The translations under genes were made by a program, and so were the position numbers. Below the pieces are notes generated by a model. It did not search any database, was not told the DNA's origin, and saw nothing but the letters and a program-made list of their open reading frames with translations. 64,000 nucleotides of DNA from Bacillota bacterium. Its GTDB lineage: Bacteria > Bacillota > SHA-98 > UBA4971. This document shows, piece by piece, positions 8,554 to 17,871 of this stretch. The stretch covers positions 1 through 64,000 of the forward strand of contig JAAZLO010000021.1 in the NCBI GenBank assembly GCA_012689375.1. Direction: 5' to 3'. Positions within the stretch are counted from its first letter, which is position 1, and each line of letters starts with the position of its first letter.

Positions 8554-9954
8554 GTGGGATGCCTTGAAGAATTAACACCCCGCGCAATCGTTGCAGAACT
8601 CGATAAATTTATAGTCGGACAAAACCAGGCCAAGAAATCGGTAGCGATTGCACTTCGTAACAGATACCGGCGTCTAAGCCTTGAGGGGTCGCTCCGTGAT
8701 GAAGTGATCCCTAAAAATATTTTAATGATAGGTCCTACAGGTGTGGGTAAGACTGAAATTGCCCGTAGATTGGCGAAGTTAGTTAATGCACCCTTTGCTA
8801 AAGTCGAAGCTACAAAATTTACTGAGGTCGGATATGTGGGAAGAGATGTAGATTCTATTGTTAGGGGCCTGGTGGAAAATGCAATTCGTATGGTGAGATC
8901 TGAAAAATTGTCTAAGGTTTACGATAAGGCAGAATCATCTGTTAATGAAAAGCTTTTAGATATTATGGCGCCTTTGCCTTCCCGGGAATCTACTAAAAAT
9001 CCTTTTGCCGTGATTATGGGGGAATTTACCGGACAACGAGACGATGAAGATTTTAAAAATGAATTAGAAAAAGTCGAGAAAAAAAGAATGGAGATCAGGG
9101 CAGAACTCCTTGCCGGCAAACTGGAAGATAAGATTATTGAAATATCTGTAGAAGACAAAACCCCCCCTATGCTTGAGGTTTTCAGTGGTGCCGGTGTAGA
9201 GGAAATGGGCATAAATATACAAGACCTTTTTGGTGGAAATTTCCCGGGAAAGACCCGGCGGAGACGGGTTCCGGTGCGGGAAGCCAGGAAGATCATAATC
9301 CATGAAGAGGCACAAAAGTTAATTGATATGGCAGAGGTTGAGCAAGAGGCTGTTGCCCGGGTTGAGCAGACAGGGATAGTCTTTATAGATGAATTAGACA
9401 AAATTGCAGGGAAAGAGAGAAGTGCGGGCCCCGATGTGTCCAGGGAAGGAGTCCAAAGGGATATATTACCTATTGTTGAGGGTTGTACAGTTACGACAAA
9501 ATATGGCCCTGTAAAAACAGATCATATATTGTTTATTGCTGCAGGGGCTTTTCATATGTCAAAGCCTTCAGACCTCATCCCTGAACTTCAGGGAAGATTC
9601 CCAATCCGTGTTGAACTTGACAATTTGACAAAAGAGGATTTTAAACGTATCCTTTGCGAACCTGATAATGCTTTGGTTAAGCAATATACTGCACTCTTAG
9701 CCACTGAAGATATTAAACTGGTCTTTACTGCGGACGCTATAGATGAAATTGCATCTATAGCCAGTGAAGTTAATGAAGAAACGGAAAATATAGGTGCAAG
9801 ACGGCTTCACACTGTAATGGAGAAACTTCTTGAAGACATATCTTTTAATGCCCCCGACTTGGGTTCGGAGGAAATTGAAATCGACAGGGATTATGTCAGG
9901 GAGAAACTCAGGGGTATTGTAATCAATAAGGATTTAAGCAGGTTTATCTTATAA
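8554..9954 (+). CDS. hslU: HslU (ClpY) AAA+ unfoldase of HslUV protease
   Basis: ATPase ring that unfolds substrates and feeds them to HslV. 466 residues. It opens with [17 protein letters not shown], has Walker A GPTGVGKT (about 60-67), then the inserted I-domain (about 110-245), Walker [13 protein letters not shown], the sensor region [11 protein letters not shown] and the [17 protein letters not shown]-domain. The ORF track starts at 8485 inside hslV; GTG 8554 has AAGGGGG seven bases upstream and fits the family length. It is co-transcribed with xerC and hslV. Confidence 0.96.
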   Translation: MGCLEELTPRAIVAELDKFIVGQNQAKKSVAIALRNRYRRLSLEGSLRDEVIPKNILMIGPTGVGKTEIARRLAKLVNAPFAKVEATKFTEVGYVGRDVDSIVRGLVENAIRMVRSEKLSKVYDKAESSVNEKLLDIMAPLPSRESTKNPFAVIMGEFTGQRDDEDFKNELEKVEKKRMEIRAELLAGKLEDKIIEISVEDKTPPMLEVFSGAGVEEMGINIQDLFGGNFPGKTRRRRVPVREARKIIIHEEAQKLIDMAEVEQEAVARVEQTGIVFIDELDKIAGKERSAGPDVSREGVQRDILPIVEGCTVTTKYGPVKTDHILFIAAGAFHMSKPSDLIPELQGRFPIRVELDNLTKEDFKRILCEPDNALVKQYTALLATEDIKLVFTADAIDEIASIASEVNEETENIGARRLHTVMEKLLEDISFNAPDLGSEEIEIDRDYVREKLRGIVINKDLSRFIL

Positions 9955-10133
9955 TTTCCCATCAAGGTTTATTTTTATCTCAGAGGATATAGTCGGGGGT
10001 CATACAAATTCCGGTATTATATTTAAATCCGGGTCACTTTGATTTACCGATAGGACAAGCCTTGGGGAAGATCATCAGCCCGGGGCCTTAAAGACAAGGG
10101 AAGGGTTCGAAGCAGTTGAAGGAGGTTGTGTTT

Positions 10134-10919
10134 ATGAAAGCGCTACTAGAGAAATCACGGAGAATTAATCGCTTTATTCAGGATTCCCCTGAGTATCCAC
10201 TGAATTTGAAGGAATTTGCGGAAACACTGTCTGAAGAAACCGCGGCAAATATTTATATAGTAAGCCGCAGGGGCAAACTACTTGGATGTGCAACAATAAA
10301 TGGATTTGAATGTGATATAGTTGCCCGCCTTGTGGGTAACGGGGAATCCTTTCCCAAGGAATGTATGGATTGGCTTCTCAGAATAATCGAAACATCCGAC
10401 AACCTTCATCAGGATGAGGGAAAGTGTTTTCTGGATATGCACAGCCGGTGTATGCTTGGAAAAGCTTTGATAACTGTAATTCCAGTTTATTCAGGCGGTG
10501 ACAGACTTGCCACCTTAATGATGGCCAGGTTCGGTCAAGAATTTGATGGGAACGAGTTAGTTCTCGGGGAGTTTGCCGCCACGATTATTGGGATGGAAAT
10601 CTTACGTTCAAAAACTGATAAGGTTGAAGAAGAGGCAAGAAAGGAAGCTGCCGTCCAGATGGCTATGGATACCCTCTCATTTTCTGAACAGGAAGCAGTG
10701 GAACATATTTTCCGGGAACTTAACGGAGAGGAAGGCCTGCTTATAGCTAGTAAAATTGCAGATAAAGTAGGAATAACAAGATCAGTCATTGTTAATGCGC
10801 TCCGTAAATTCGAAAGTGCAGGTGTAATAGAATCCAGATCTTTAGGAATGAAAGGTACGTATATCCGTGTACTCAATGATAAGCTTCTGGATGAATTAGA
10901 AAGACTGCGAATCAGATAA
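10134..10919 (+). CDS. codY: GTP- and branched-chain-amino-acid-sensing repressor CodY
   Basis: Global nutritional regulator of low-GC Gram-positives; it represses when GTP and isoleucine/leucine/valine are plentiful. 261 residues, the family norm. An N-terminal GAF-like domain (about 1-155) contains the ATINGFECDIVARLV stretch, a linker helix follows, and a C-terminal winged helix-turn-helix reads ASKIADKVGITRSVIVNALRKFES. ATG 10134 has GGAGG eight bases upstream; the ORF track's TTG 10116 is in front of that site. The 179 bases before it contain no gene and no convincing promoter that I could fix. In Bacillus the flagellar operon follows; here an oppositely directed germination operon does. 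Confidence 0.96.
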   Translation: MKALLEKSRRINRFIQDSPEYPLNLKEFAETLSEETAANIYIVSRRGKLLGCATINGFECDIVARLVGNGESFPKECMDWLLRIIETSDNLHQDEGKCFLDMHSRCMLGKALITVIPVYSGGDRLATLMMARFGQEFDGNELVLGEFAATIIGMEILRSKTDKVEEEARKEAAVQMAMDTLSFSEQEAVEHIFRELNGEEGLLIASKIADKVGITRSVIVNALRKFESAGVIESRSLGMKGTYIRVLNDKLLDELERLRIR

Positions 10920-10928
10920 ATTTGTAGG

Positions 10929-11108
10929 TTATCCTTTAAGCAACATGAGTATAAGGGGGGCTATGATGCAGACTGCGGCGACGATAATTACGCCGATGGC
11001 CCCTCGGGTATTCCCGGCTTTTCCGAGTTTATATCCATAATTTATTGTATAGATACATATCACTGCCGGTACAATCATCAGTATAAGGACAGTACTGAAT
11101 TTCAACAT
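10929..11108 (-). CDS. Small two-helix membrane protein, candidate germinant receptor D subunit
   Basis: A 59-residue ORF, too short for the supplied track. Read on the minus strand it starts at ATG 11108 with a good ribosome site (GAGAGGGGAAAT) and ends at TAA 10929-10931, ten bases from the codY stop. It has two hydrophobic segments (about 4-22 and 38-57) joined by a short basic loop, YGYKLGKAGNTRG. It lies 20 bases after gerC in the same direction. Several Bacillus and Clostridium ger operons carry a small two-helix D protein that modulates receptor function, and size, topology and position match. Assignment rests on those features only; I recognise no sequence signature. Confidence 0.7.
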   Translation of the reverse strand: MLKFSTVLILMIVPAVICIYTINYGYKLGKAGNTRGAIGVIIVAAVCIIAPLILMLLKG

Positions 11109-11128
11109 ATTTCCCCTCTCTCTTATTC

Positions 11129-12451
11129 CTAAGGGTTATTTGAATCTGCAGTTGTTTGTGGCGATCTAAACAGCAGGCCGGTTCTGCGTAATTCGATTTT
11201 TACGCTTGCCTCAATTTCGGCATAGGGAAATTTCTCTGGCCAATTCAGATCTAGCCATTCCTGCCATGTTGTAGTCAGACGTCTGGCTTTATTTCCGAAG
11301 GCGAAAATATCAGCCAAAAACAATGTTTGGGCTTTTTCTATAATGTTATTACAGCCCTTTTCAATTTCAGTTGATAATTGCCTTTCAATAACTTTAAGTA
11401 TTCCCGGGTTTGTATAATCCTCCTCACCTTGACTGCCGATGAGGCCTCCCTCGAGAGTAATAAGGATTTTAATGTGAAACTTGCTCCCGTTCCTTGTCAA
11501 ACGGATTTGTACAGGTCGACCGAAACGTAGATCTGCAGCAATGAATTTACCGTCTGCGAAAGGATCTTCTATAATAGTTATACCCTGTTTAAAGGCTCCC
11601 TTAAGGTAAAGAACATACCTCATTTCTTCTCCGGTGATTTCCCCCACCATTTTATCCTTTCTGAAAACAGCTGCACCCAGAAGCTCAACTGGGTTGCCTC
11701 CTACTGACGGGGAACTTCCTGCAATATAGTGAGTATCTGATTTGGTTATAGGGGATAATCCTGAATGTAGAATGTTATCGTTATCCTCATATTTGTTTTC
11801 ATTTGATTCATTTTCTTGTTTAGATTGTTCCCTTTCATTGACCCCGGCGAGGATTACCAGGGATTCTTCACCGAGGGATTGCATTTCCACTAAGAATCTA
11901 TGGATATGGGAGGTAGGGATGAGACCGGTTTTTTCACCGGCAAGTGTAAGCATTTCCAGATCTTTCGCCGGATTTTGTTCAAGGACAGGCTTGTTTTTGG
12001 TGATAAATTCGCGGGCTGTACCCTTCGCTATAATTAGAAACATTGTTCTTCTGATCTCATGGAATCTTACAAGTTCTGAAATATATGGAGTTAAACCCTC
12101 TCTGGCAAGCTCCTCACCGATAATCAATACCTTACCATGTACAAAAGAAAGGCGGCGATCTATGAATGTATTTGCCAAATCAATAAGCCCCAGGATTGAT
12201 TTACCCCTCATTGTAGTGATAAGGCTGGTCTTATTATTATTTCCGCCCCCTCCCCCTCCTTCCCCGCCTGCTACAGCTCGGGGGACTGTCACCTGCAACG
12301 TGAGATATAAGGAATTATCCTCTCCCCTGTCCAGGCCTATGGCTGTTACAAACGCAAGATCATCTACCTCAGTTCTGCCCCAGCATCCTCCAGTTGTTAC
12401 TGTACATAAGGAAAGGAGGGCGACAACCAATATTAGTTTTGTATAATACAA
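11129..12451 (-). CDS. gerC: Ger(x)C family spore germination lipoprotein
   Basis: The C subunit of a spore germinant receptor, anchored as a lipoprotein on the outer face of the inner spore membrane. 440 residues. An N-terminal signal peptide ends in a lipobox (TTGGC then W), followed by GRTEVDDLAFVTAIGLD, typical of the family. The protein is longer than usual because of a low-complexity glycine run near residues 64-73 and a charged Asn/Glu-rich insert near 210-225. The start is TTG 12451, with AGGAGG in the end of gerB. It is the third gene of the minus-strand operon. Confidence 0.92.
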   Translation of the reverse strand: MYYTKLILVVALLSLCTVTTGGCWGRTEVDDLAFVTAIGLDRGEDNSLYLTLQVTVPRAVAGGEGGGGGGNNNKTSLITTMRGKSILGLIDLANTFIDRRLSFVHGKVLIIGEELAREGLTPYISELVRFHEIRRTMFLIIAKGTAREFITKNKPVLEQNPAKDLEMLTLAGEKTGLIPTSHIHRFLVEMQSLGEESLVILAGVNEREQSKQENESNENKYEDNDNILHSGLSPITKSDTHYIAGSSPSVGGNPVELLGAAVFRKDKMVGEITGEEMRYVLYLKGAFKQGITIIEDPFADGKFIAADLRFGRPVQIRLTRNGSKFHIKILITLEGGLIGSQGEEDYTNPGILKVIERQLSTEIEKGCNNIIEKAQTLFLADIFAFGNKARRLTTTWQEWLDLNWPEKFPYAEIEASVKIELRRTGLLFRSPQTTADSNNP

Positions 12452-12459
12452 ACTATTGC

Positions 12460-13557
12460 TTACCTCCTGTCAGCCTTAGCGAATGATCTCAGCCTAGAAA
12501 TTAGAAGCAGTATCAAAGGCATAACAAATACTACAAGCCCACCGTAGGTTTTCACAATCATGAAATCAACATGCATAGCCTGGGGAATATCTGAAGGTGC
12601 AAGTGCAAAAGTGAATGCAAGGACTGCAAAAGCTGGTAGAAGAGGCCTATATGACGGAAGTTTAAATATGTTTTGGACAATTGCAACCGCTGTATACCCA
12701 CTGAGTGCAATATGAATACATGCACTTATAACCCAAAGAAAAACAAATGCCACTTCGATACGTTGGAGGAACCGTCCCATATATATCAGAGTTGAGGATT
12801 CGTACCCGGGATATGTTATGTGCAAACTTAAAGGATACGGGAAAACTGCACAGTACGTTAATGTAGACATGACCATAAAAAAGCCGGCCACTGCGAGACT
12901 TATCAATCCCGCAGACTGCATTTTATGTCTTCCGTCCAGGTTATTTGCTATAACACCCAGAAACAGGATTTCACCTGCAATTCCCGAATGGCTTATTCCT
13001 CTTGAAATAAGTGTCCGAAGTCCGGGCCCGAACAAAGGAAATATGACATCAAAGTTGCTTTGGGGTAACAATAAAAAATTAAGTAGAATAAGTGTGACAG
13101 TAATAAGAGGCATGCCTATTAGAGCAGTCCCGGCTATAGCACCGAGTCCCATGTGGACGGCGGAAAACGTTGAGATGATAAAAACCCCCATAATGACTGA
13201 AAGGGGGGTGCGGGGAAGCAGAGCCGTGCTGACCGTTTCAGAGAATTCCCGGATTAAAAGGACTGTCGTTGCAAAGAAGAAACTAAAATATCCTATTGAA
13301 GCAATGATCCCTAATACAGAGCCGCCGGCCTCTTCGCTTGCTTCTACAATATTCATAGTAGGGTACCGCCTAATTAATGCCATTACAACCAAGAATCCTA
13401 CAGTTGCGGTTATAAAGCTTATTATGATAACAATCCAAGCCGCAGTCTCACCCATTTCAGCCATATGCTGAGGGAAGGATATTAAAAGTTTTGTTGATAA
13501 AAAGTAAATGGTAGCTGCTATGGCTTCCCGAATTCCTATTTTCTTTTCAGTTGCCAT
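12460..13557 (-). CDS. gerB: Spore germination permease-like protein GerB
   Basis: The B subunit of a Ger receptor, of the amino acid-polyamine-organocation superfamily (spore permease family); it is the likely germinant-binding membrane protein. 365 residues with about ten hydrophobic segments and the family opening KIGIREAIAATIYFLSTKLL. I start it at ATG 13557, where AAGGTG lies six bases upstream; the ORF track adds three residues from a GTG that is part of this site. It lies between gerA (19-base gap) and gerC (8-base gap), so the three are clearly one transcript. Confidence 0.92.
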   Translation of the reverse strand: MATEKKIGIREAIAATIYFLSTKLLISFPQHMAEMGETAAWIVIIISFITATVGFLVVMALIRRYPTMNIVEASEEAGGSVLGIIASIGYFSFFFATTVLLIREFSETVSTALLPRTPLSVIMGVFIISTFSAVHMGLGAIAGTALIGMPLITVTLILLNFLLLPQSNFDVIFPLFGPGLRTLISRGISHSGIAGEILFLGVIANNLDGRHKMQSAGLISLAVAGFFMVMSTLTYCAVFPYPLSLHITYPGYESSTLIYMGRFLQRIEVAFVFLWVISACIHIALSGYTAVAIVQNIFKLPSYRPLLPAFAVLAFTFALAPSDIPQAMHVDFMIVKTYGGLVVFVMPLILLLISRLRSFAKADRR

Positions 13558-13576
13558 GTTTATCACCTTTTTATTG

Positions 13577-15292
13577 TCAGGGTTTCATTTTATTTGTGAT
13601 TTTTTCATCATTATCTTTTAATTTGTCGTTTTTGTTGTTTTTATTTTCATGCTTAGACCATCGGCGGGATATCAGAGGCTGTCTTTTTATTTGTTGAGGC
13701 TTAAGAAAGAAAGGCCGGATCTCCAGCTTCCATAAGGGATATCGAAAGAGGGCATCTCCGCTCGATTTTGTATATGGGGCAACCGGTGACATGTAAGGCA
13801 CGCCGAACGAATTGAGATTTACATATACCATAAGTTGTGTGAATACTCCGATGGCAACTCCGTAGAAACCCAGGACTGCCGCAAGTATTATATATATAAA
13901 TCTGTAAATACGAATTGCAAATGCCATATTAAAGTTAGGGACAGCAAATGCTCCTAAGGCCGTGATAGCCACTATTACCACTAGTATGGGACTGACTATT
14001 GAAGCAGCAACGGCTGCCTGACCTAGGATTAAAGCACCGACTATCCCCAAGGTTGATCCTATTACACCTGGGATTCTGATTCCTGCTTCTCTTATTAATT
14101 CAATGGAAAGTTCCATTATCAGCACTTCAACAATGGTGGGGAAAGGGACTCTTTCGCGGCTTGCTGTTATTGACAGTAAAAGATCAGTAGGGATCATTTC
14201 CGGGTGATAATTCGTTAATGCAAGATAAATTGCAGGCAACAGTATTGCCAGTACTAATGCTAGGACCCTGATTATCCTTAAAAAAGCACCAAAGGGCCAC
14301 CTGAGAAAATAATCTTCTGCGGATTGTAGAAGTGACCAGAAAGTTGCCGGAAGAATAAGCCCGAAAGGGCTTCCGTCCAGCATGATACCGACATACCCTT
14401 CTGCAAGAAATGCTGCCATCCTATCTGGCCGTTCCGTAGAAAGTGTTTGTGGCGCCAAAACATAGGGTTTATCTTCTATGAACTGTTCGAGGATTCCCGT
14501 GTCCTGTATATGATCTGACTCTGTTCTTGTTATGCGTCTTTTAGCTTCTCTTACTAATTGTGGATTAGTTAAACCCTCTATGTAAAGGAGGGCACAGTCA
14601 GTTCTTGAAAGTGTCCCTACCTTCAAAATTTCAATAATGAGGTCAGGTGTTTGCATTCTCCGCCTTATTAACGCTAAGTTGCTCTTCAAAGTTTCATTAA
14701 AAGCCTCCTGCGGACCGCGGACTACCATTTCAGAGGAGGGCTTATCTATACTTCTATGCTCCCAAGATCTCGTATCTATCGTGAGGGCAATATCGTACCC
14801 CTCTATAAGTAGGCAAGTAACACCTGAGAGAATATCCTCAATTGCGGCCCTATAATTATCCTGTTCCACTACTTGATTCCCGGGAAGCAATCGCCTTTTA
14901 ACTTGATTAAGGTGATCCTTTGTTTCGCTGGTATCTAAATTGGCTATTAGCATGAGGGGTTGGAGTATTGCAAGATTTATCAGGTCTCCCGCGACCAGAC
15001 CGTCTATAAATAAGATCGCCGCTTTTACTTTTGGAACAGTAGGTATATCAAATGTTCTCACAATTACGTCTGAATTAATTTCGTAGTGAAGGATATGTTT
15101 TAGTGTTTCGAGATTTTCATCAATGTTTTTTGAAAGGGTTGTTGTTTCATTATTGTATTCTTCCCCATTAGGGGGGGAATCTTTCGACGGTGATCGAAAG
15201 CTAAAGCTTTTTTTAATTTTTTTCGGTAGTACCCAATTTACCCTTGGGCTATATTTGCGTTTTTTTCGGGGACCCATATTGGTTGATCTCAT
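13577..15292 (-). CDS. gerA: Spore germination receptor protein GerA
   Basis: The A subunit of the germinant receptor. At 571 residues from ATG 15292 it has a basic, low-complexity N-terminus (PRKKRKYSPRVN), a cytosolic N-domain (about 75-310) with DLIIEILKVGTLSRT, a membrane domain with about five helices (LALVLAILLPAIYLALTNYH; EAGIRIPGVIGSTLGIVGAL), and a charged C-tail. The open frame continues to 15598, but that would overlap the rpsB promoter, leader and start. At 15292 a GGAGGGG ribosome site and a possible forespore promoter fit. It is the first gene of a gerA-gerB-gerC-small protein operon; the germinant cannot be told. Confidence 0.92.
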   Translation of the reverse strand: MRSTNMGPRKKRKYSPRVNWVLPKKIKKSFSFRSPSKDSPPNGEEYNNETTTLSKNIDENLETLKHILHYEINSDVIVRTFDIPTVPKVKAAILFIDGLVAGDLINLAILQPLMLIANLDTSETKDHLNQVKRRLLPGNQVVEQDNYRAAIEDILSGVTCLLIEGYDIALTIDTRSWEHRSIDKPSSEMVVRGPQEAFNETLKSNLALIRRRMQTPDLIIEILKVGTLSRTDCALLYIEGLTNPQLVREAKRRITRTESDHIQDTGILEQFIEDKPYVLAPQTLSTERPDRMAAFLAEGYVGIMLDGSPFGLILPATFWSLLQSAEDYFLRWPFGAFLRIIRVLALVLAILLPAIYLALTNYHPEMIPTDLLLSITASRERVPFPTIVEVLIMELSIELIREAGIRIPGVIGSTLGIVGALILGQAAVAASIVSPILVVIVAITALGAFAVPNFNMAFAIRIYRFIYIILAAVLGFYGVAIGVFTQLMVYVNLNSFGVPYMSPVAPYTKSSGDALFRYPLWKLEIRPFFLKPQQIKRQPLISRRWSKHENKNNKNDKLKDNDEKITNKMKP

Positions 15293-15321
15293 TTGAGGTT
15301 TATCCCCTCCGGATGTGTGTA

Positions 15322-15351
15322 TAGTTTGAATATCGCTTAACTTAGGTATTC
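15322..15351 (-). promoter_or_regulatory. Possible forespore (sigma-G-like) promoter of ger operon
   Basis: On the minus strand GAATA is followed after 18 bases by CAAACTA, close to the sigma-G pattern (GMATR, then CATNMTA). The expected transcript start, about 15315, would leave a leader of about 23 bases holding the GGAGGGG ribosome site of gerA. One -10 base departs from consensus, so this is a tentative call supported mainly by position and the forespore role of ger genes. Confidence 0.35.
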
Positions 15352-15431
15352 CCCGGGGCGGGTCAAGTATTCTTGAATAAAACGGGGAATAACAAACGCC
15401 GGACTCTGATTCAGAACTGTTGTCGGACTCG

Positions 15432-15460
15432 TTGATATGGCTGCTGTAGTATGGTATACT
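15432..15460 (+). promoter_or_regulatory. Strong sigma-A promoter of rpsB operon
   Basis: TTGATA, exactly 17 bases, then TATACT, with TGG directly before the -10 (extended -10). This is one of the best vegetative promoter matches in the window. It lies in the divergent gerA-rpsB region and predicts a start near 15467, giving an rpsB leader of about 108 bases. Confidence 0.75.
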
Positions 15461-15466
15461 ACGCAT

Positions 15467-15574
15467 TGGCGTTATCACGCACGCCTCTTGACCTTGGTAC
15501 CGGTGCCCTTCATATGGGTTGTACCTGGGAATGAGAGATGCGGAGGAAAAACCGAACAGGGAGGAGGTGAGATT
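15467..15574 (+). promoter_or_regulatory. Structured 5' leader of rpsB
   Basis: Between the predicted start and ATG 15575 the leader can fold a GCGT-TATC-ACGC hairpin near its 5' end and a larger one pairing GGTAC (15496) with GTACC (15525), with CCC/GGG inside. A GGAGGAGGTGA ribosome site follows. Ribosomal protein S2 autoregulates its own mRNA in some bacteria, so a feedback site is possible, but I recognise no specific known RNA motif. Confidence 0.4.
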
Positions 15575-16444
15575 ATGGCAGTAGTCACTATGAAACAATT
15601 ACTTGAAGCAGGTGTTCATTTCGGGCACCAAACTAGACGTTGGAATCCTAAGATGAAGCCGTATATCTTCACCGAGCGCAATGGAATTTACATCATTGAT
15701 TTACAGAAAACTGTAAAGATGATGGAGGACGCGTACGTATTCGTCAAGGATCTAGTAGCAGACGGCGGTTTTATTTTGTTTATAGGTACAAAAAAACAGG
15801 CACAAGGCACTATCAGAGAAGAAGCTGAAAGATGTGGAATGTTTTATGTTAACGTACGTTGGCTGGGCGGGATGCTCACCAACTTCCGCACCATAAGAAA
15901 GCGTGTCAAGCGTCTCCAGGAAATTGAACAGATGGGAAATGACGGTTCATTCGATGTGCTGCCTAAAAAGGAAGTGCTTCAGCTTATAAAAGAAAAAGAG
16001 AAGCTTGAGAAATTCTTGGGTGGTGTACGTGAAATGGAGAAATTGCCTGACGCAGTTTTCATAGTAGATCCTCGTAAGGAGCGGATAGCAGTGCAAGAAG
16101 CAAGAAAACTGGAAATACCGGTAATTTCCATAGTAGATACAAACTGTGATCCTGATGAAATTGATTATATAATTCCCGGAAATGATGATGCTATCCGTGC
16201 TATTAAACTTATATCCGGCAAGATTGCAGATGCTGTCATCGAAGGGCTTGAGGGTCTGGATGCAGTACCCGGGGAGGCGGAAAGCAGTATAGATGAATCT
16301 TTGATTGGGGAAATCAAAGAGGACGGGATTATCAGTGAAATAGAGGATAGAGTTTCCGATGTGGTGGAAATGCCCCTTGATAACGATGTGGTGGAGGTTG
16401 TTGAGATAGATCAGGCTGACACCGGCAGGGGTGGGGACTTTTAG
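15575..16444 (+). CDS. rpsB: 30S ribosomal protein S2
   Basis: Structural protein of the small ribosomal subunit. 289 residues. It opens with [27 protein letters not shown] (first half is the S2 signature), continues with [15 protein letters not shown] and [12 protein letters not shown], and has [25 protein letters not shown] near residue 190. From about residue 230 it carries an unusually long acidic tail rich in Glu/Asp that goes well past the common core. The ORF track's 15437 start lies in the promoter; ATG 15575 has GGAGGAGGTGA. It leads the rpsB-tsf-pyrH-frr operon. Confidence 0.97.
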   Translation: MAVVTMKQLLEAGVHFGHQTRRWNPKMKPYIFTERNGIYIIDLQKTVKMMEDAYVFVKDLVADGGFILFIGTKKQAQGTIREEAERCGMFYVNVRWLGGMLTNFRTIRKRVKRLQEIEQMGNDGSFDVLPKKEVLQLIKEKEKLEKFLGGVREMEKLPDAVFIVDPRKERIAVQEARKLEIPVISIVDTNCDPDEIDYIIPGNDDAIRAIKLISGKIADAVIEGLEGLDAVPGEAESSIDESLIGEIKEDGIISEIEDRVSDVVEMPLDNDVVEVVEIDQADTGRGGDF

Positions 16445-16469
16445 TGTTGAGCATGAGGAGGTAGGACTT

Positions 16470-17105
16470 TTGGCTATTAAAGCTGAATACGTTAAAGAAC
16501 TAAGGGAAAGAACCGGCGCCGGTATAATGGATTGTAAGAAGGCTCTTATTGAATCCGGCGGTGATAAGGAAAAGGCCGTGGCCTATCTCCGCGAGAAGGG
16601 CCTGGCGAAAATGGTTGAGAGGGCCAGAAGAGTGGCTGCAGAAGGGGTAATAGAATCCTATATTCATCATGGGAGCAAAATCGGGGTTCTTGTTGAGGTT
16701 AACTGTGAGACTGATTTTGTGGCCCGTACAGGCGATTTCCAAACATTTTCGAAAGAAATCGCCCTTCAAATCGCAGCATCCAAACCTCTTTTTGTATCAA
16801 GGGAGGATATTCCAGAATCAGTGTTGGCGAAAGAACGGGAAATCCTAAAAACTCAGGCTTTGAATGAGGGAAAGCCAGAAGAAATTGCTGAAAAGATTGT
16901 GGAGGGGAGAATCCGGAAGTTTTACGGTGAAATATGCCTTTTGGAGCAGCCCTATATTCGCGATCCAGAAAGGACCGTTCAGGATCTTTTAATGGAAGTC
17001 TCGGCAAGGACAGGTGAAAAAATAGAAATAAGCCGGTTTACCAGGTACGAAATAGGAAAAGAGAGCCTGGACGAATCTAATAAGGAAGAATGTGCAATTA
17101 GCTAA
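16470..17105 (+). CDS. tsf: Translation elongation factor Ts
   Basis: Guanine nucleotide exchange factor that recycles EF-Tu. 211 residues from TTG 16470, which has GAGGAGGTAGG upstream; the ORF track's longer start reads through that site. The protein opens MAIKAEYVKELRERTGAGIMDCKKAL, has the TDF motif in VNCETDFVAR and ends after LLEQPYIRDPERTVQDLL. The length corresponds to the short, single-core-subdomain form found in many Clostridia and Thermus, compared with about 283 residues in E. coli. Confidence 0.97.
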   Translation: MAIKAEYVKELRERTGAGIMDCKKALIESGGDKEKAVAYLREKGLAKMVERARRVAAEGVIESYIHHGSKIGVLVEVNCETDFVARTGDFQTFSKEIALQIAASKPLFVSREDIPESVLAKEREILKTQALNEGKPEEIAEKIVEGRIRKFYGEICLLEQPYIRDPERTVQDLLMEVSARTGEKIEISRFTRYEIGKESLDESNKEECAIS

Positions 17106-17138
17106 TAATTGCCGTTTTAGGGAAAGGAATGGCGGGGA

Positions 17139-17870
17139 GTGGAGGAGTCCCGGAGCGGTCCTAAGTATAAAAGGATTGTATTGAAATTATCCGGTGAAGC
17201 AATGGCCGGATCAAGGGCGTACGGTATAGATTTAGATACTGTGCGGATAATTGCAAAAGAAGTTTATGATGTTCATAATCTTGGTGTTGAGACTGCAGTT
17301 GTGGTTGGCGGGGGGAATATCTGGCGTGGCCTTCAAGCCCAAAAGGCAGGTATGGACAGAGCCACTGCGGATTATATGGGGATGCTTGCAACAATAATCA
17401 ATGCTTTGTCCTTGCAGGATTGCTTGGAGAAACTTGGCGTTGATACAAGGGTTCAAACTGCTATAGAAATGAGAGAAGTTGCAGAACCCTACATCCGGAG
17501 GAGGGCCATCCGTCACTTAGAAAAAGGTAGAGTTGTAATATTTGCAGGTGGAACAGGCAACCCGTATTTTTCAACGGATACGGCTGCCTCTCTTCGTGCT
17601 GCTGAAATTGAGGCTGAGGCCTTATTGATGGCAAAAAGGGTTGATGGGGTATATGACAAAGATCCACTCTTTGATCCCAGTGCAAAGCAATTTAAATACC
17701 TGACATACCTCGAGGTAATAGAAAAGGGACTTGGGGTAATGGATTCAACAGCAGCCTCTTTATGTATGGATAACAGTATTCCCATCGTTGTCTTTAATCT
17801 GATGCAGTCGGGTAATGTCAAAAGGGCGGTTCTCGGTGAGGATATCGGCACTGAAATCGGGGGGGATTAA
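17139..17870 (+). CDS. pyrH: Uridylate kinase
   Basis: Phosphorylates UMP to UDP in pyrimidine nucleotide synthesis; hexameric amino-acid-kinase fold. 243 residues. Motifs are [11 protein letters not shown] near the N-terminus, [10 protein letters not shown], the [19 protein letters not shown] nucleotide region and [11 protein letters not shown]. The start GTG 17139 follows AAAGGAA by nine bases. It sits between tsf and frr as in nearly all Firmicutes, with only one base between its stop and the frr start. Confidence 0.97.
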   Translation: MEESRSGPKYKRIVLKLSGEAMAGSRAYGIDLDTVRIIAKEVYDVHNLGVETAVVVGGGNIWRGLQAQKAGMDRATADYMGMLATIINALSLQDCLEKLGVDTRVQTAIEMREVAEPYIRRRAIRHLEKGRVVIFAGGTGNPYFSTDTAASLRAAEIEAEALLMAKRVDGVYDKDPLFDPSAKQFKYLTYLEVIEKGLGVMDSTAASLCMDNSIPIVVFNLMQSGNVKRAVLGEDIGTEIGGD

Positions 17871-17871
17871 T

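Noticed and set aside
7913-8587. 224-aa minus-strand ORF over xerC end and hslV
   Set aside because: Antisense shadow of HslV, Ser-rich, no ribosome site.
11742-12446. 234-aa plus-strand ORF antisense to gerC
   Set aside because: Low-complexity Ser/Pro-rich product, no ribosome site, no family features; it is the shadow of a well-supported GerC frame.
12818-13471. 217-aa plus-strand ORF antisense to gerB
   Set aside because: Mirror frame of GerB membrane helices, no recognisable domain.
15293-15598. N-terminal extension of gerA to 673 residues
   Set aside because: It would overlap the rpsB promoter, leader and start codon; ATG 15292 has a ribosome site and gives a normal GerA size.
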